Part shown: piece after piece, positions 18,979-28,195 of the stretch | Layout of the letters: each line of letters opens with the position of its first letter | How positions within the stretch are numbered: the first letter of the stretch is position 1 | Assembly: GCA_015487815.1 (NCBI GenBank) | Contig: WFPA01000267.1 | Coordinates: 1 to 37,670, forward strand | Source: Albidovulum sp. | GTDB lineage: Bacteria > Pseudomonadota > Alphaproteobacteria > Rhodobacterales > Rhodobacteraceae | Direction of reading: 5' to 3' | DNA length: 37,670 nt | Program-made: the position numbers and the translations under genes | Notes under the pieces: model-generated | The model's database searches: none | Told to the model about the DNA's origin: nothing | The model's input: only the letters and a program-made list of their open reading frames with translations

Positions 18979-19512
18979 ATGTTGCGCGCCCGTGCCCTTG
19001 CCTGTCTCGTCTCCGCCAGCCTCGCCCTGGCCGCCCCGCTCCCGGCTCAGGAAACGGCCGTCGAGATTCCGAAAGGAGGCATCAGCGCCGATGCCCCCCT
19101 CGAGATCAACGGTGACCGGCTGAAGGTCGAAAAGGGCGGCGAGATTGCCGTCTTCGAAGGCAACGTCTCCCTCATCCAGGGCGACATCGAGCTTCGCGCC
19201 GCCCGCATGACAGCCCGTTTCGCCAGGGACGGGAAGGGCGGGCAGCGCATTACCGAGGCACAGGCCGAAGGGCACGTCGTTCTCGAGCGGCCCGGTCTCG
19301 AGGTGCGGGCCGACCGGGCGCGCTATGATGTGGAGGCGAACGAGGCCCGCTTCAGCGGCAACGTTTCCCTCGTCCAGGGGCCGATCACGATGCAGGGGCA
19401 GGATCTGACTCTCGATCTCGCTTCGGGCAGGGCGGTGTTCGCGGGCCGTGTCCGCACGGTCATCAAGGGCGTCGGCGGCCCCTCCGCCGCGCAGGCGGAG
19501 CCCGCGCAATGA
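18979..19512 (+). CDS. lptA: LPS transport periplasmic protein LptA (OstA-like)
   Basis: Signal peptide, then APLEINGDRLKVEKGGEIAVFEGNVSLIQGDIELRAARMTARF...ARFSGNVSLVQGPITMQGQDLTLDL; ATGA overlap with lptB. Confidence 0.9.
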   Translation: MLRARALACLVSASLALAAPLPAQETAVEIPKGGISADAPLEINGDRLKVEKGGEIAVFEGNVSLIQGDIELRAARMTARFARDGKGGQRITEAQAEGHVVLERPGLEVRADRARYDVEANEARFSGNVSLVQGPITMQGQDLTLDLASGRAVFAGRVRTVIKGVGGPSAAQAEPAQ

Positions 19513-20246
19513 GCGATGGCGCCATCGGCCTCGAGGCGGTCGGGCTCGGCAAGAGCTATCGCGGCCGGCGCATCATCCGCGACGTCTCGCTCCGGCTGCT
19601 CCCGGGCGAAGTCGTCGCGCTGCTCGGCCCGAACGGCGCCGGCAAGACCACGAGCTTCTATGCCATCGCCGGGCTGATCTACCCCGAAGAAGGCTGCGTG
19701 CGTGTCGACGGGAAGGACGTCACCCGCGAGCCGCTCTACCGCCGCGCCCGCCTCGGCATCGGCTACCTGCCCCAGGAAGCATCCGTGTTCCGCGGTCTCT
19801 CGGTCGAAGACAACATTCTCGCCGTGCTCGAGCTGCATGAGCCCGACCGCACGCGCCGCCTCGCGCGGCTCGAGGAGCTTCTGGGGGATTTCTCGCTTGA
19901 TCACCTGCGCCGCGCCCCCGCCCTGTCGCTCTCGGGCGGTGAACGGCGGCGCACCGAGATCGCCCGCTGCCTTGCCGCGGATCCGCGCTATCTTCTTCTC
20001 GACGAACCGTTCGCGGGCGTCGATCCGATCGCCGTCGGCGAGATCCGTCAGCTGGTCCAGGGGCTGGCTGCGCGCGGGATCGGCATTCTCGTCACCGATC
20101 ACAACGTCCGCGAAACCCTGTCCCTCGTCGATCGGGCCTACATCCTCCATGACGGCCGGGTGCTGATGAGCGGCACGCCCGAAGACGTCATCGCCCATGA
20201 CATGGTGCGCGAGGTCTATCTCGGCAGCAGTTTCGACCTATCCTGA
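19509..20246 (+). CDS. lptB: LPS export ABC transporter ATP-binding protein
   Basis: Walker A LLGPNGAGKTTSFYAIAGL, LSGGERRRTEIARCLA, YLLLDEPFAGVDPIAVGEI. Confidence 0.97.
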   Translation: MSDGAIGLEAVGLGKSYRGRRIIRDVSLRLLPGEVVALLGPNGAGKTTSFYAIAGLIYPEEGCVRVDGKDVTREPLYRRARLGIGYLPQEASVFRGLSVEDNILAVLELHEPDRTRRLARLEELLGDFSLDHLRRAPALSLSGGERRRTEIARCLAADPRYLLLDEPFAGVDPIAVGEIRQLVQGLAARGIGILVTDHNVRETLSLVDRAYILHDGRVLMSGTPEDVIAHDMVREVYLGSSFDLS

Positions 20247-20492
20247 TTTTCGATGATTTTCCGAAAGATGCCGGGCAGAACCTCGCCGGGGCGGGCCGAG
20301 AGTATTGACAGCCTGTCCCCCGATGGCGCCAAATGAGGATGATGGAGCAGGATTCCCACAGCCGCCGCGCGGCATACCCAAGCCGGACCGCGCAATTGCC
20401 GGTCAGGATCACGGCCTTCCCGGATTCTGGAAGGGAAGAACGGGGCAGGGAAAGTTTTTCAACAAATTTCAAAGAATTAATAGCGTGTGGCG

Positions 20493-20521
20493 CTCCTGCC
20501 GCGCGCGCAGTCAGCAGGAGG
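20493..20521 (+). promoter_or_regulatory. Hairpin sequestering the hpf Shine-Dalgarno sequence
   Basis: ctcctgc (20493-20499) pairs perfectly with gcaggag (20514-20520); the SD AGGAGG (20516-20521) is in the right arm, 8 nt before ATG 20530. Confidence 0.55.
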
Positions 20522-20529
20522 TGCAGACC

Positions 20530-21117
20530 ATGAACTTCAAGGTCAGCGGCAAGCAGATCGACATCGGCGAAGCCCTGCGCGAGCACGTCACCGACGAGAT
20601 GACCGCCACCATCGAGAAATATGCCCAGCGACCGACAGACATCACCGTGGTCTTCTCCAAGGATGCCTACAACTACACCTGCGAAGCCATCGTCAACCTG
20701 CCGACGGGGCTGACGGCCCAGGCCAAGGCCGCCGCCACCGACATCTATGCCGCTTTCGACCTCTGCCTCGAGAAGATGGACAAGCAGCTCCGCCGGCACA
20801 AGCGCAGGTTGCGCGACCATCAGAAAAAGCGCGCGAATCCCATTGAAACCCTGCCGGCGCAGGCGTATATCCTCGCCGCGAACGAAGACGAGGAAGAGGA
20901 AGGGGCGGAAGCCGGCGCGGACCCCGTCATCATTGCCGAGATGGAAACCCGCATCCCCTCGCTGTCTGTCAGCGAAGCGGTGATGCAGATGGAGCTGGCC
21001 GGCAGCCCGGTGCTCGTTTTCCGCAACGAACGGGACAATGGCATCAATGTCGTCTATCGCCGCGATGACGGGAATATCGGCTGGATCGACCCGCAGCTGA
21101 GCCCTTCCGCGCGCTGA
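20530..21117 (+). CDS. hpf: Ribosome hibernation promoting factor, long form (HPF/RaiA)
   Basis: MNFKVSGKQIDIGEALREHVTDEMTATIEKYAQRPTDITVVFSKDAYNYTCEAIVNLPTGLTAQAKA... and C-terminal SLSVSEAVMQMELAGSPVLVFRNERDNGINVVYRRDDGNIGWIDP. Confidence 0.96.
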   Translation: MNFKVSGKQIDIGEALREHVTDEMTATIEKYAQRPTDITVVFSKDAYNYTCEAIVNLPTGLTAQAKAAATDIYAAFDLCLEKMDKQLRRHKRRLRDHQKKRANPIETLPAQAYILAANEDEEEEGAEAGADPVIIAEMETRIPSLSVSEAVMQMELAGSPVLVFRNERDNGINVVYRRDDGNIGWIDPQLSPSAR

Positions 21118-21139
21118 GACACCCAGGACCGAGGGTCAG

Positions 21140-21610
21140 ATGAAACTAGCGGACATCCTGCAGCCCGAGGCCGTTCAGAGCCTGAGCGGCATCGGCAGCA
21201 AGAAGCGCCTGTTGCGCACGATCGCGGAAGCGGCGGAAAGGCTCCATGGCCTCGATGCCGACCGCGTCTTCAGTGCCCTTCTCGAGCGCGAGGCCCTCGG
21301 CCCGACCGGTGTCGGCCGCGGAATCGCCCTGCCCCATGCCCATGTCGAGGGGCTCGACAAGGTGGTTGGCGGCTTCATGCGCCTCGACACGGCCGTGAAC
21401 TACGATTCGATCGACCACCAGCCGGTCGATCTCGTCTTCTATCTCCTGGCCCCGCCCGATACCGGCGTCGAGCACCTCAAGGCGCTGGCGCTCGTCTCGC
21501 GGACGCTGCGCGACGAGAACCTCGTCGCCAAGCTCCGGCGCAATGATTCGCCTGCCGCCCTCTACGGCATGCTGACCGACCCGATGCTGGGGCGCACCGA
21601 GGCCGCCTGA
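21140..21610 (+). CDS. ptsN: Nitrogen-regulatory PTS IIA protein
   Basis: MKLADILQPEAVQSLSGIGSKKRLLRTIAEAAERLHGLDADRVFSALLEREALGPTGVGRGIALPHAHVEGLDKVVGGFMRL, with the phospho-His context. Confidence 0.95.
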   Translation: MKLADILQPEAVQSLSGIGSKKRLLRTIAEAAERLHGLDADRVFSALLEREALGPTGVGRGIALPHAHVEGLDKVVGGFMRLDTAVNYDSIDHQPVDLVFYLLAPPDTGVEHLKALALVSRTLRDENLVAKLRRNDSPAALYGMLTDPMLGRTEAA

Positions 21611-21701
21611 TCCGGGCAGCCGGCGAGGAGAAGGCGTCCGCCGCCGAAATGCCGGACGGGCAGGGCGCGCTTCGCCCGGGGCCGGCGTCATGTTCACTCG
21701 C

Positions 21702-23141
21702 TCATTTCCTGCGTGGCCGCCAGGGGCCGAAGCCGAAGGCGAGGCAGTCGCGCCGGTAGATCTGCCGTGCGAGACGGTCGAGCCCGGGCGTCACGACATC
21801 CGCAAGCGGCCAGGGCAGGCCGAGCGGCTCGGGCAGCATCGGCCTCAGCCCCTTCCCGCTCTCCATCCCGGCGATGCGGGGCAGCTCCTCGGCGGCCTCC
21901 TCCTCGCGGAAGATCCGATGCGGCATGTGAAAGCGTGCCATGCCCTCGAGAAGGGCGGCCTGGCTCGCCCAGGCGGCATCGATTCGGACCGAGGTCTGAC
22001 CGGCCAGATTGGCCTTGAGGAAGACGAGGAATCGCTCGAGAACCTGCCGAAACTCTTCGGCCGAATCCGGCGCCCGCCCTTCGGGCAGCGGCACGGCATA
22101 GGCCGCCCGCAGACGTTGGCGGATGTCGGCGAAGTCGTGGTTGCCGACGCCGAGGACGTAATCCCACAACACATGGCAGACCCGCTCGATCGGATGGCGC
22201 ACCACCGCGAAGGAGGTGAAGCGGCCGATGCGACGCATCAGCTGGCGCATCTCCTTCTGCGAGAGGCCTTCGGCAACATCGTCGCCGCCGGCGCCGGCTT
22301 CGACAGCCTGAAGCCAGGCACGCACGGCTCCTTCCGGCCCACCCTTGAGGGGGAGGAACAGAAGCCCCGCCTGCGGTGCCGCCACGAGACGGCGCACATT
22401 CGGTCCGCGCTCGGGCTCGACAGCCGGCAGGGCGGCGATCGAGAACGGGTCGAGCCGCACCAGCGCCGCGTGCAGCTCCTCGGGATTGACCAGCTTTTCC
22501 TCGATCCCGCCCGGATTCTGCCGCTTGAGCGTGCGGTCGAGGCGTTCGAGCCGGTACGCCGAACCGAGCCAGCGGCCGAGCCCGTTCATCACCTCGAGGC
22601 GCCCGAGATCGTCATAGCCGACATGAAAGCCCGCCTGCCCGCTCGTCTGAAGTCCTTCGCGGATGCGGCGCTGGAAGGCTGCCACCCGCTCGAGATGGGC
22701 AACGAATTCCGCCTCCTCGAAGCGCACCCTGGCCGCCTTGCGGTTCTTCGCGTCGGTCAGCCGCCACTGGCCGGTTTCACGGGCGATGAGGAGCGAAATG
22801 TAACTGTCGAGCGGGTTGCGGGTGAGGATGACCTTGGCGCAGCTCTCGTCGGCCAGACAGTGCGAAAGCACGCGTTCGTCATGATCGGGGAAAAGGCGGA
22901 AACCGGTGATGGCTCCGGGTGAGGCCGCCTTCATCGCCTCGATCATCCCAATCGGATCGCGTTCGCGCGCTGCCTTGTCATAACCGAGGAATTCATGGCG
23001 GTTGTGGTGGCCGACGAAGCTCGGATTGAAGAGCTCGCCATGACATTCGATGTCGGGAAAGGCGTTGAGATTGGCCTCGAGAAAGTTCGAGCCGGTCCGC
23101 ATGTCCGCGAGCACGACGAAATATGTGAAGCGGCCGGCCAT
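21702..23141 (-). CDS. Tandem-domain sulfotransferase (Stf0-like N-half, Sulfotransfer_2-like C-half)
   Basis: N-half: FVVLADMRTGSNFLEANLNAFPDIECHGELFNP (5'-PSB-like) and AKVILTRNPLDSYISLLIARETGQW (3'-PB-like). C-half: GLLFLPLKGGPEGAVRAWLQ, FAVVRHPIERVCHVLWDYV, IYRRDCLAFGFGP. Confidence 0.8.
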   Translation of the reverse strand: MAGRFTYFVVLADMRTGSNFLEANLNAFPDIECHGELFNPSFVGHHNRHEFLGYDKAARERDPIGMIEAMKAASPGAITGFRLFPDHDERVLSHCLADESCAKVILTRNPLDSYISLLIARETGQWRLTDAKNRKAARVRFEEAEFVAHLERVAAFQRRIREGLQTSGQAGFHVGYDDLGRLEVMNGLGRWLGSAYRLERLDRTLKRQNPGGIEEKLVNPEELHAALVRLDPFSIAALPAVEPERGPNVRRLVAAPQAGLLFLPLKGGPEGAVRAWLQAVEAGAGGDDVAEGLSQKEMRQLMRRIGRFTSFAVVRHPIERVCHVLWDYVLGVGNHDFADIRQRLRAAYAVPLPEGRAPDSAEEFRQVLERFLVFLKANLAGQTSVRIDAAWASQAALLEGMARFHMPHRIFREEEAAEELPRIAGMESGKGLRPMLPEPLGLPWPLADVVTPGLDRLARQIYRRDCLAFGFGPWRPRRK

Positions 23142-23142
23142 G

Positions 23143-24861
23143 TCAGCGCACCATCCGCGGCCTGACCGGCTGCGCCTTGCGCGGCCGCGGCAGATCGTCC
23201 GGCGGGAAATGGCCCGCGAGATGGGGGTTCATGCCGCTGTTGCGCAGCTTCTGCAGAAAGCGGCCGAACCCGTCGAGCGGCTTCATCACCGGTGCCTGCA
23301 TCAGTCTGCGGGCGGCGATCGGGCTCAGATGATCGAGCACGTCCTGCAGAAAGGGCAACGGATCTTCGACGAACTCGGCCAGCGTCACGATCCGTGCCCT
23401 TGCTCTTGCCCCTTCGCGCGCAAGGAGCTCCAGATGGGCCTGCTCCGCCTTCTGATAGCGCGCCGCGATGCGTTTCACCCGCTCGAAATCGAGATCGGCA
23501 TGGAAGAGCGGCACGAGCCAGGCACCGCTGATGACCCAGAGGTGGGCATTGGGATCGTCCGAGAGAAAGGCGCTGATCGCCTGATTGTCCGCCGGGCCGA
23601 ACATGAAGCATTGCGGCTCCCCGCGCGTGTTCCAGACCAGATTCCGCAAGAAGGCAACCGGGTTGTAGTCCCTGAGGCGGCGACTGTCGGTCAGACAGCC
23701 GTCGAAGACCGGCTCGCCACCGGCGAACTCGACCCGCGAGCGATGGAACAGATGGCCGTGGATGCGCGAGCCGACGCGTTTGCCGAGCCAGACGGGAAAG
23801 TCCTCGAAAAGATCGGAGAAGCCTTCGAGCACGGTGTAGGGGGCCGCTGTCGGCGACGGGTCGTGGAACCAGGGCGAGGGGAAACGCCCCTGATTGACGA
23901 GGCCGGGCCGGCCGCGTGTGCGCCGCTCGTTGGCCCGCTCGAACATCCTCTCGAGGCGCCGCCGGTTGACCGGTGCCATGCCGAGGGAAGGGGGCGCCGG
24001 CGACAGGAAGGTGTCGTAGAGCCGCTTCGCCCCGGGCCAGATCTTGCGGGCAACGAAATGCTCGGCCTGCTGCAACACCGGAAGATGATCGTCGTAGAAT
24101 ATGTAAGGCTTGCCGAACATGTCGAACTTCGCAAGCGTGAGCGAACGGCTCTCGATCGCATCCGAATGCTTGCGCGCCAGGGTCTGGAAATAGGATTCGT
24201 CCGGAATCCAGACCCGGCGGAAATAGCGTTCGTATTCCTCGCGGCGCGGATCCTCGAGGATTGCGCTCAGGGTGTTGCGCGTCAGGCACCACCACTGGGA
24301 GCCCAGATGCGGGTCGAGCCCTTCGGGAATGCGCCGCTGGTAGCCGATCCGTCTTTGCAGATCGACATAGAAATCGAACAGTCGTCGTTGTCGCCGCCAA
24401 GAGAACGGAAAGCGGAGGGTGAAACGCTCGATGTTGAGACCGCCCACGGTCCAGACCACTTCCTCGGTGGTGACCGATTCGATGAAGTCGCACCCCGGAT
24501 GACGCGCAAGGTAGGCGTTGAGACGCGCAAGCGGCTTGAGCGGCAGGCAGGCGCCGCTCGCGAGATAGACATGGGTCACCTCGGGGAAGCGCTCGAGCAG
24601 GAGGTCGGCGGCTTCCTGCGTCGCCTCCACGAGCCCGAACATGCCCCATTCACAGCGGAAGCGCCGCTCGGGAAAGACCACGTTGTCAAGATCGGCAAGG
24701 GCGCGGACGAAGGCGTCATGCGCCTCGGAGGGCACCTTCCTGTCGATATGGATCGCGACCGGCGCACCGGCCTCGGCCCAGTGCCGGGCGACGGCGGCGG
24801 CCCGGTCGAGATGGTCATGGGCCAGCATCACGAAACCGACATGTGCCCCTTGTGCCGTCAT
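23143..24861 (-). CDS. GT14 (core-2/I-branching beta-1,6-GlcNAc-transferase-like) with large C-terminal extension
   Basis: N-half VGFVMLAHDHLDRAAAVARHWAEAGAPVAIHIDRKVP...VYLASGACLPLKPLARLNAYL...GSQWWCLTRNTLSAIL...VWIPDESYFQTLARK matches the 'Branch' family; ~270-aa C-terminal region not part of that fold. Confidence 0.85.
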   Translation of the reverse strand: MTAQGAHVGFVMLAHDHLDRAAAVARHWAEAGAPVAIHIDRKVPSEAHDAFVRALADLDNVVFPERRFRCEWGMFGLVEATQEAADLLLERFPEVTHVYLASGACLPLKPLARLNAYLARHPGCDFIESVTTEEVVWTVGGLNIERFTLRFPFSWRRQRRLFDFYVDLQRRIGYQRRIPEGLDPHLGSQWWCLTRNTLSAILEDPRREEYERYFRRVWIPDESYFQTLARKHSDAIESRSLTLAKFDMFGKPYIFYDDHLPVLQQAEHFVARKIWPGAKRLYDTFLSPAPPSLGMAPVNRRRLERMFERANERRTRGRPGLVNQGRFPSPWFHDPSPTAAPYTVLEGFSDLFEDFPVWLGKRVGSRIHGHLFHRSRVEFAGGEPVFDGCLTDSRRLRDYNPVAFLRNLVWNTRGEPQCFMFGPADNQAISAFLSDDPNAHLWVISGAWLVPLFHADLDFERVKRIAARYQKAEQAHLELLAREGARARARIVTLAEFVEDPLPFLQDVLDHLSPIAARRLMQAPVMKPLDGFGRFLQKLRNSGMNPHLAGHFPPDDLPRPRKAQPVRPRMVR

Positions 24862-25868
24862 GCCCAGTTCCCCCGCGAGATCAGCCCGAGGTTCTCGAGC
24901 TGGCGCCAGCCGCGATATTCGGTCGACTTCTCGGTCCAGAAGCTGCCTTTTCCCGCCATGGCCCGACGATAGGCGACATATTCGCGCGAGCCGCCGTAAT
25001 GCTGACGCCGGCCCATCTCTGCCTCGACCTTCTCCGCCAGGGGAGCGATGAACTTGGCATGCAGCAGACAGCCCGACGGCTTTTCGCCGCCCCACTCATC
25101 ATAGACGTAGTTGAGCCCGCGGGGGAGCAGCATGTGGGTCGAGCTGACATAGGCATAGCCCTTGCGCCAGCGCACGAGCGGGATCTTGTTGAGAGCCGGC
25201 GCCTGGTCGGGGGCCTGCTCGAAGAGCACGCGCAGGCGCGGCCCCCCCTGGATCCACAGATTGGCGTAATGCGGGTTGCGCGAGGCGACGTAGTTGCCGG
25301 CATCGAACCAGCGCAGGACCTCGAAAGGATCGCGCCCCTCGACATAATGGGCCTCGCTGACCGGCCCCTTGGGATACATGTCGAGCAGCATCGCCGGGAA
25401 GGACTTGATCGCCGAGGCATCGAGCCAGTCCGTCAGCGCCGGCAGGGGGCGTGTGTCCATGAAGGGATAGACGAGGAATTCGTCCGGATCGACCACCAGC
25501 ACCCAGTGTCCGGCCCCGTGGCGGTGAAGAAGGCCGTTGATCCAGTCCATCCCGAAGCGGGAGCGGCGATAGCTGCCGCGTGCGAGCCAGAGCGACACGT
25601 CGTCCTGATCGGCAAGGTATTCGCGCGAACCATCGGTCGATTCGTTGTCGACGATGAAGAAATGGGCGACGCCGAGGCGGCGATAATAGTCGAGGAACCA
25701 GGGCAGACGCAGCCTCTCGTTCCACAATGTCGCGAAGAGAAGAACATCCCCCGGCCTCTTGCGGTCGCCGCGAAAGACGACACGCGAAAGCTCGCGGCTC
25801 TTGCGCCAGGCCCGAAGGAGAAGCCCCTTGCGCTCGAGACGCAACCGATAGCGCGACCAGACGCTCAC
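24858..25868 (-). CDS. Glycosyltransferase, GT2/GT92-like
   Basis: LLFATLWNERLRLPWFLDYYRRLGVAHFFIVDNESTDGSREYLADQDDVSLW...WVLVVDPDEFLVYPF; ATGA overlap with the downstream GT14 gene. Confidence 0.85.
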   Translation of the reverse strand: MSVWSRYRLRLERKGLLLRAWRKSRELSRVVFRGDRKRPGDVLLFATLWNERLRLPWFLDYYRRLGVAHFFIVDNESTDGSREYLADQDDVSLWLARGSYRRSRFGMDWINGLLHRHGAGHWVLVVDPDEFLVYPFMDTRPLPALTDWLDASAIKSFPAMLLDMYPKGPVSEAHYVEGRDPFEVLRWFDAGNYVASRNPHYANLWIQGGPRLRVLFEQAPDQAPALNKIPLVRWRKGYAYVSSTHMLLPRGLNYVYDEWGGEKPSGCLLHAKFIAPLAEKVEAEMGRRQHYGGSREYVAYRRAMAGKGSFWTEKSTEYRGWRQLENLGLISRGNWA

Positions 25869-25991
25869 CGCGTCGCCCTCCGCATGGCCGCCCCACCGCC
25901 GGGCAGGAAGAAGCCGTTGCCCGCTTCACGCACCGCCCCCGCTTCGAACGCCGTTCCGCCCGGCCCGGCGGCGGCTCCGGACAATGCCCCT

Positions 25992-27203
25992 TCAGGGAAG
26001 AAGGCCGAGCGCGCGTGCCGCCCCGACCACATGATCCTGCCAGCCGGGCAGGGGCGGGGGCGTCTTGCGGGACCTTCCGAGGCGGGACTGCTCGTCACTC
26101 ACAAGCCTCATGATGGTTTTTTTCCAAGCATACGCATCGTCCGCGTTCAGGTAAACGGGATAATCCTTAAGAATTTCTCTGAAAACGGGCAGGTCGGAAA
26201 CGATGACCGGCACGCCGCGCGCCGCCGCCTCGAGCGCCGGCAGGCCGAACCCTTCCACATGGCTCGGGAAGAGCAGCGCCGTGGCCGTTCCGAGGAGTTC
26301 GGCCAGCGCCGCATCCGCCATGCCCTCATGATGGCGGATGCCGATATCACGCCCCGTGAGACGATCGAGCCGGGCGAAGAAGGCCGCGTCGTGCCAGCCG
26401 CGGCGGCCGACGATATGCAGCTCCGGGCGGTTTCCGGCGGGCAGTTCGGCGGCAAGCTCTTCCCATATGTCGAGAAGCAGGGCGTGGTTCTTGCGCGGCT
26501 CGAGGGTCGAGACGCAGACGAAGCGCGCCGGACCCGGCGGAGGGGGTGGTGCCGGCGGCACCTTCTCGACTCCGAGGGGAGCGACGATCCACCGGTGTTC
26601 CGCCGCTAGATGAGGCCGGATCACCGCCTTCGTCGCCTCGGCGCTGGTCAGGATGACATCGGCATGACGATCGACCAGGGCGACATGCCGCTCGAAGCGC
26701 GCCACGCTTTCGGGCCGACAGAACCAAGGGTGTGTGAGGGGGATCGCATCATGCAGCATCACCGCAACCCCGGCGCCAATCTGTCTTGCAAGACCAATGG
26801 TTTGCGGCGTGAAGTTCACATGGCCGAGATTGAGATAGACCGCCTCGCCCACCCCGAGCCGCCAGATCTGGGCAGCACATTCGCCAGCCGTGCCCATGGC
26901 AAGGGCCGTTGCACGCAGGCAGTCCTCCGCCGCCTTGCGCACCGGATCGAGCCGACCGCGGCGGCGTTGCCAGGGAAGCAGCCTCGCCGTCTCGCCCCGG
27001 CCGGTCAGATGGTCGCGAAAGGCGCGTGCACCCACGAGATCGGTCACGATCAGCCGCCGCCCGCTCCGGGCGAGAAACAGCGCATCGGGCCTGAGGCGCA
27101 TCAGCCCCTCGAGCCACGCCCTTTCCACCCTGTCGATCCCCGTCAGCGGGCCGCGGCCGATACGGGTCAGAAGCCGGGTGATATCGAGGATCGGCCGTTT
27201 CAT
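25992..27203 (-). CDS. Glycosyltransferase family 4-like protein
   Basis: 403 aa; RFVCVSTLEPRKNHALLLDIWEELAAELP...LHIVGRRGWHDAAFF...ALLFPSHVEGFGLPALEAAARGVPVIVSDLPVFREIL. Confidence 0.9.
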   Translation of the reverse strand: MKRPILDITRLLTRIGRGPLTGIDRVERAWLEGLMRLRPDALFLARSGRRLIVTDLVGARAFRDHLTGRGETARLLPWQRRRGRLDPVRKAAEDCLRATALAMGTAGECAAQIWRLGVGEAVYLNLGHVNFTPQTIGLARQIGAGVAVMLHDAIPLTHPWFCRPESVARFERHVALVDRHADVILTSAEATKAVIRPHLAAEHRWIVAPLGVEKVPPAPPPPPGPARFVCVSTLEPRKNHALLLDIWEELAAELPAGNRPELHIVGRRGWHDAAFFARLDRLTGRDIGIRHHEGMADAALAELLGTATALLFPSHVEGFGLPALEAAARGVPVIVSDLPVFREILKDYPVYLNADDAYAWKKTIMRLVSDEQSRLGRSRKTPPPLPGWQDHVVGAARALGLLP

Positions 27204-27206
27204 GTC

Positions 27207-28190
27207 TCAGCGCCGATAAGCGCCGCGCTGGTGCCAGCGCCAGGCATCGGCGATCATCTCCTCGAGCAGCCGTCTGGGTCTCCAGCCGAGTTCGTCCTCG
27301 GCCTTGCGCGAGCCCGAGACGAGCCGCGTGCAGTCGCCGGGGCGACGGCTTCCCTCGATCACCGGCACCGTCTCCCCCGTCACCTTCTCTGCCGCCTCGA
27401 TCACCTCACGCACCGAATAGCCCCTCCCGCTGCCAAGGTTGAACACCGCATTGCCGCGGCCTGCGCGCAGCCAGTCGAGCCCTGAAATGTGGGCCTCGAT
27501 CAGATCGGCGACATGCACATAGTCGCGGATGCAGGTGCCGTCGGGCGTGTCGTAATCGGTGCCGAAGATGGTGAGCGCCGGGCGGCGGCCGCTGATCGCA
27601 TCGAGCACCAGCGGCACGAGATGCGTCTCGGGACGGTGGAACTCGCCGATCTCCGCCTCGGGGTCGGCTCCGGCGACATTGAAATAGCGGAAGATGACGG
27701 CCTCGATGCCACAGGCCGCCGAAAAGTTGCCGATCATGTCCTCGATCGCGGCCTTTGAGGCGCCATAGGCGTTGATCGGCCGGCGCGGGCTCGTCTCGTC
27801 GAGAAGCACCCCGTCCTGCTCGCCATAGACGGCGCAGGTCGAAGAGAAGACCAGGTGGCGGCAGCCGGCGACAGACATCGCATCGAGAAGGTTCGCCGCC
27901 CCGGCGATGTTGCGCCGCCAGTAGAGCCCGGGGTCACGGACCGACTGGCCGACATCGGAAAGAGCGGCGAAATGCATCACCGCAACCGGCTGCCAGCGCG
28001 CGAAGACGGCATCGAGCCATGCCCTGTTCTCGAGAGCACCCTGTTCGAACGGGCCGAACTTCACCGCATCGGCCCAGCCGGTGGTGAGGTCGTCACAGGT
28101 GACGGGCAGATAGCCCGCCGCCTTCAGCGCCTTGCAGGCATGGGAGCCGATATAGCCGGCCCCGCCGGTAACGAGGACCGCCTCGGCCAT
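27207..28190 (-). CDS. galE: UDP-glucose 4-epimerase
   Basis: VLVTGGAGYIGSHACKALKAAGY...FSSTCAVYGEQD...INAYGASKAAIEDMI...YFNVAGADPEAEIGEFHRPETHLVPLVLDA. Confidence 0.95.
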   Translation of the reverse strand: MAEAVLVTGGAGYIGSHACKALKAAGYLPVTCDDLTTGWADAVKFGPFEQGALENRAWLDAVFARWQPVAVMHFAALSDVGQSVRDPGLYWRRNIAGAANLLDAMSVAGCRHLVFSSTCAVYGEQDGVLLDETSPRRPINAYGASKAAIEDMIGNFSAACGIEAVIFRYFNVAGADPEAEIGEFHRPETHLVPLVLDAISGRRPALTIFGTDYDTPDGTCIRDYVHVADLIEAHISGLDWLRAGRGNAVFNLGSGRGYSVREVIEAAEKVTGETVPVIEGSRRPGDCTRLVSGSRKAEDELGWRPRRLLEEMIADAWRWHQRGAYRR

Positions 28191-28195
28191 GGGCG

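Noticed and set aside
22943-24649. 568-aa minus ORF spanning the GT14/sulfotransferase junction
   Set aside because: Alternate frame overlapping two well-supported genes; Arg/Pro/Ser-rich with no domain.
25865-26098. 77-aa minus ORF between the GT2 and GT4 genes
   Set aside because: Low-complexity Gly/Ala/Pro-rich, overlaps the GT4 3' end, no convincing start context.
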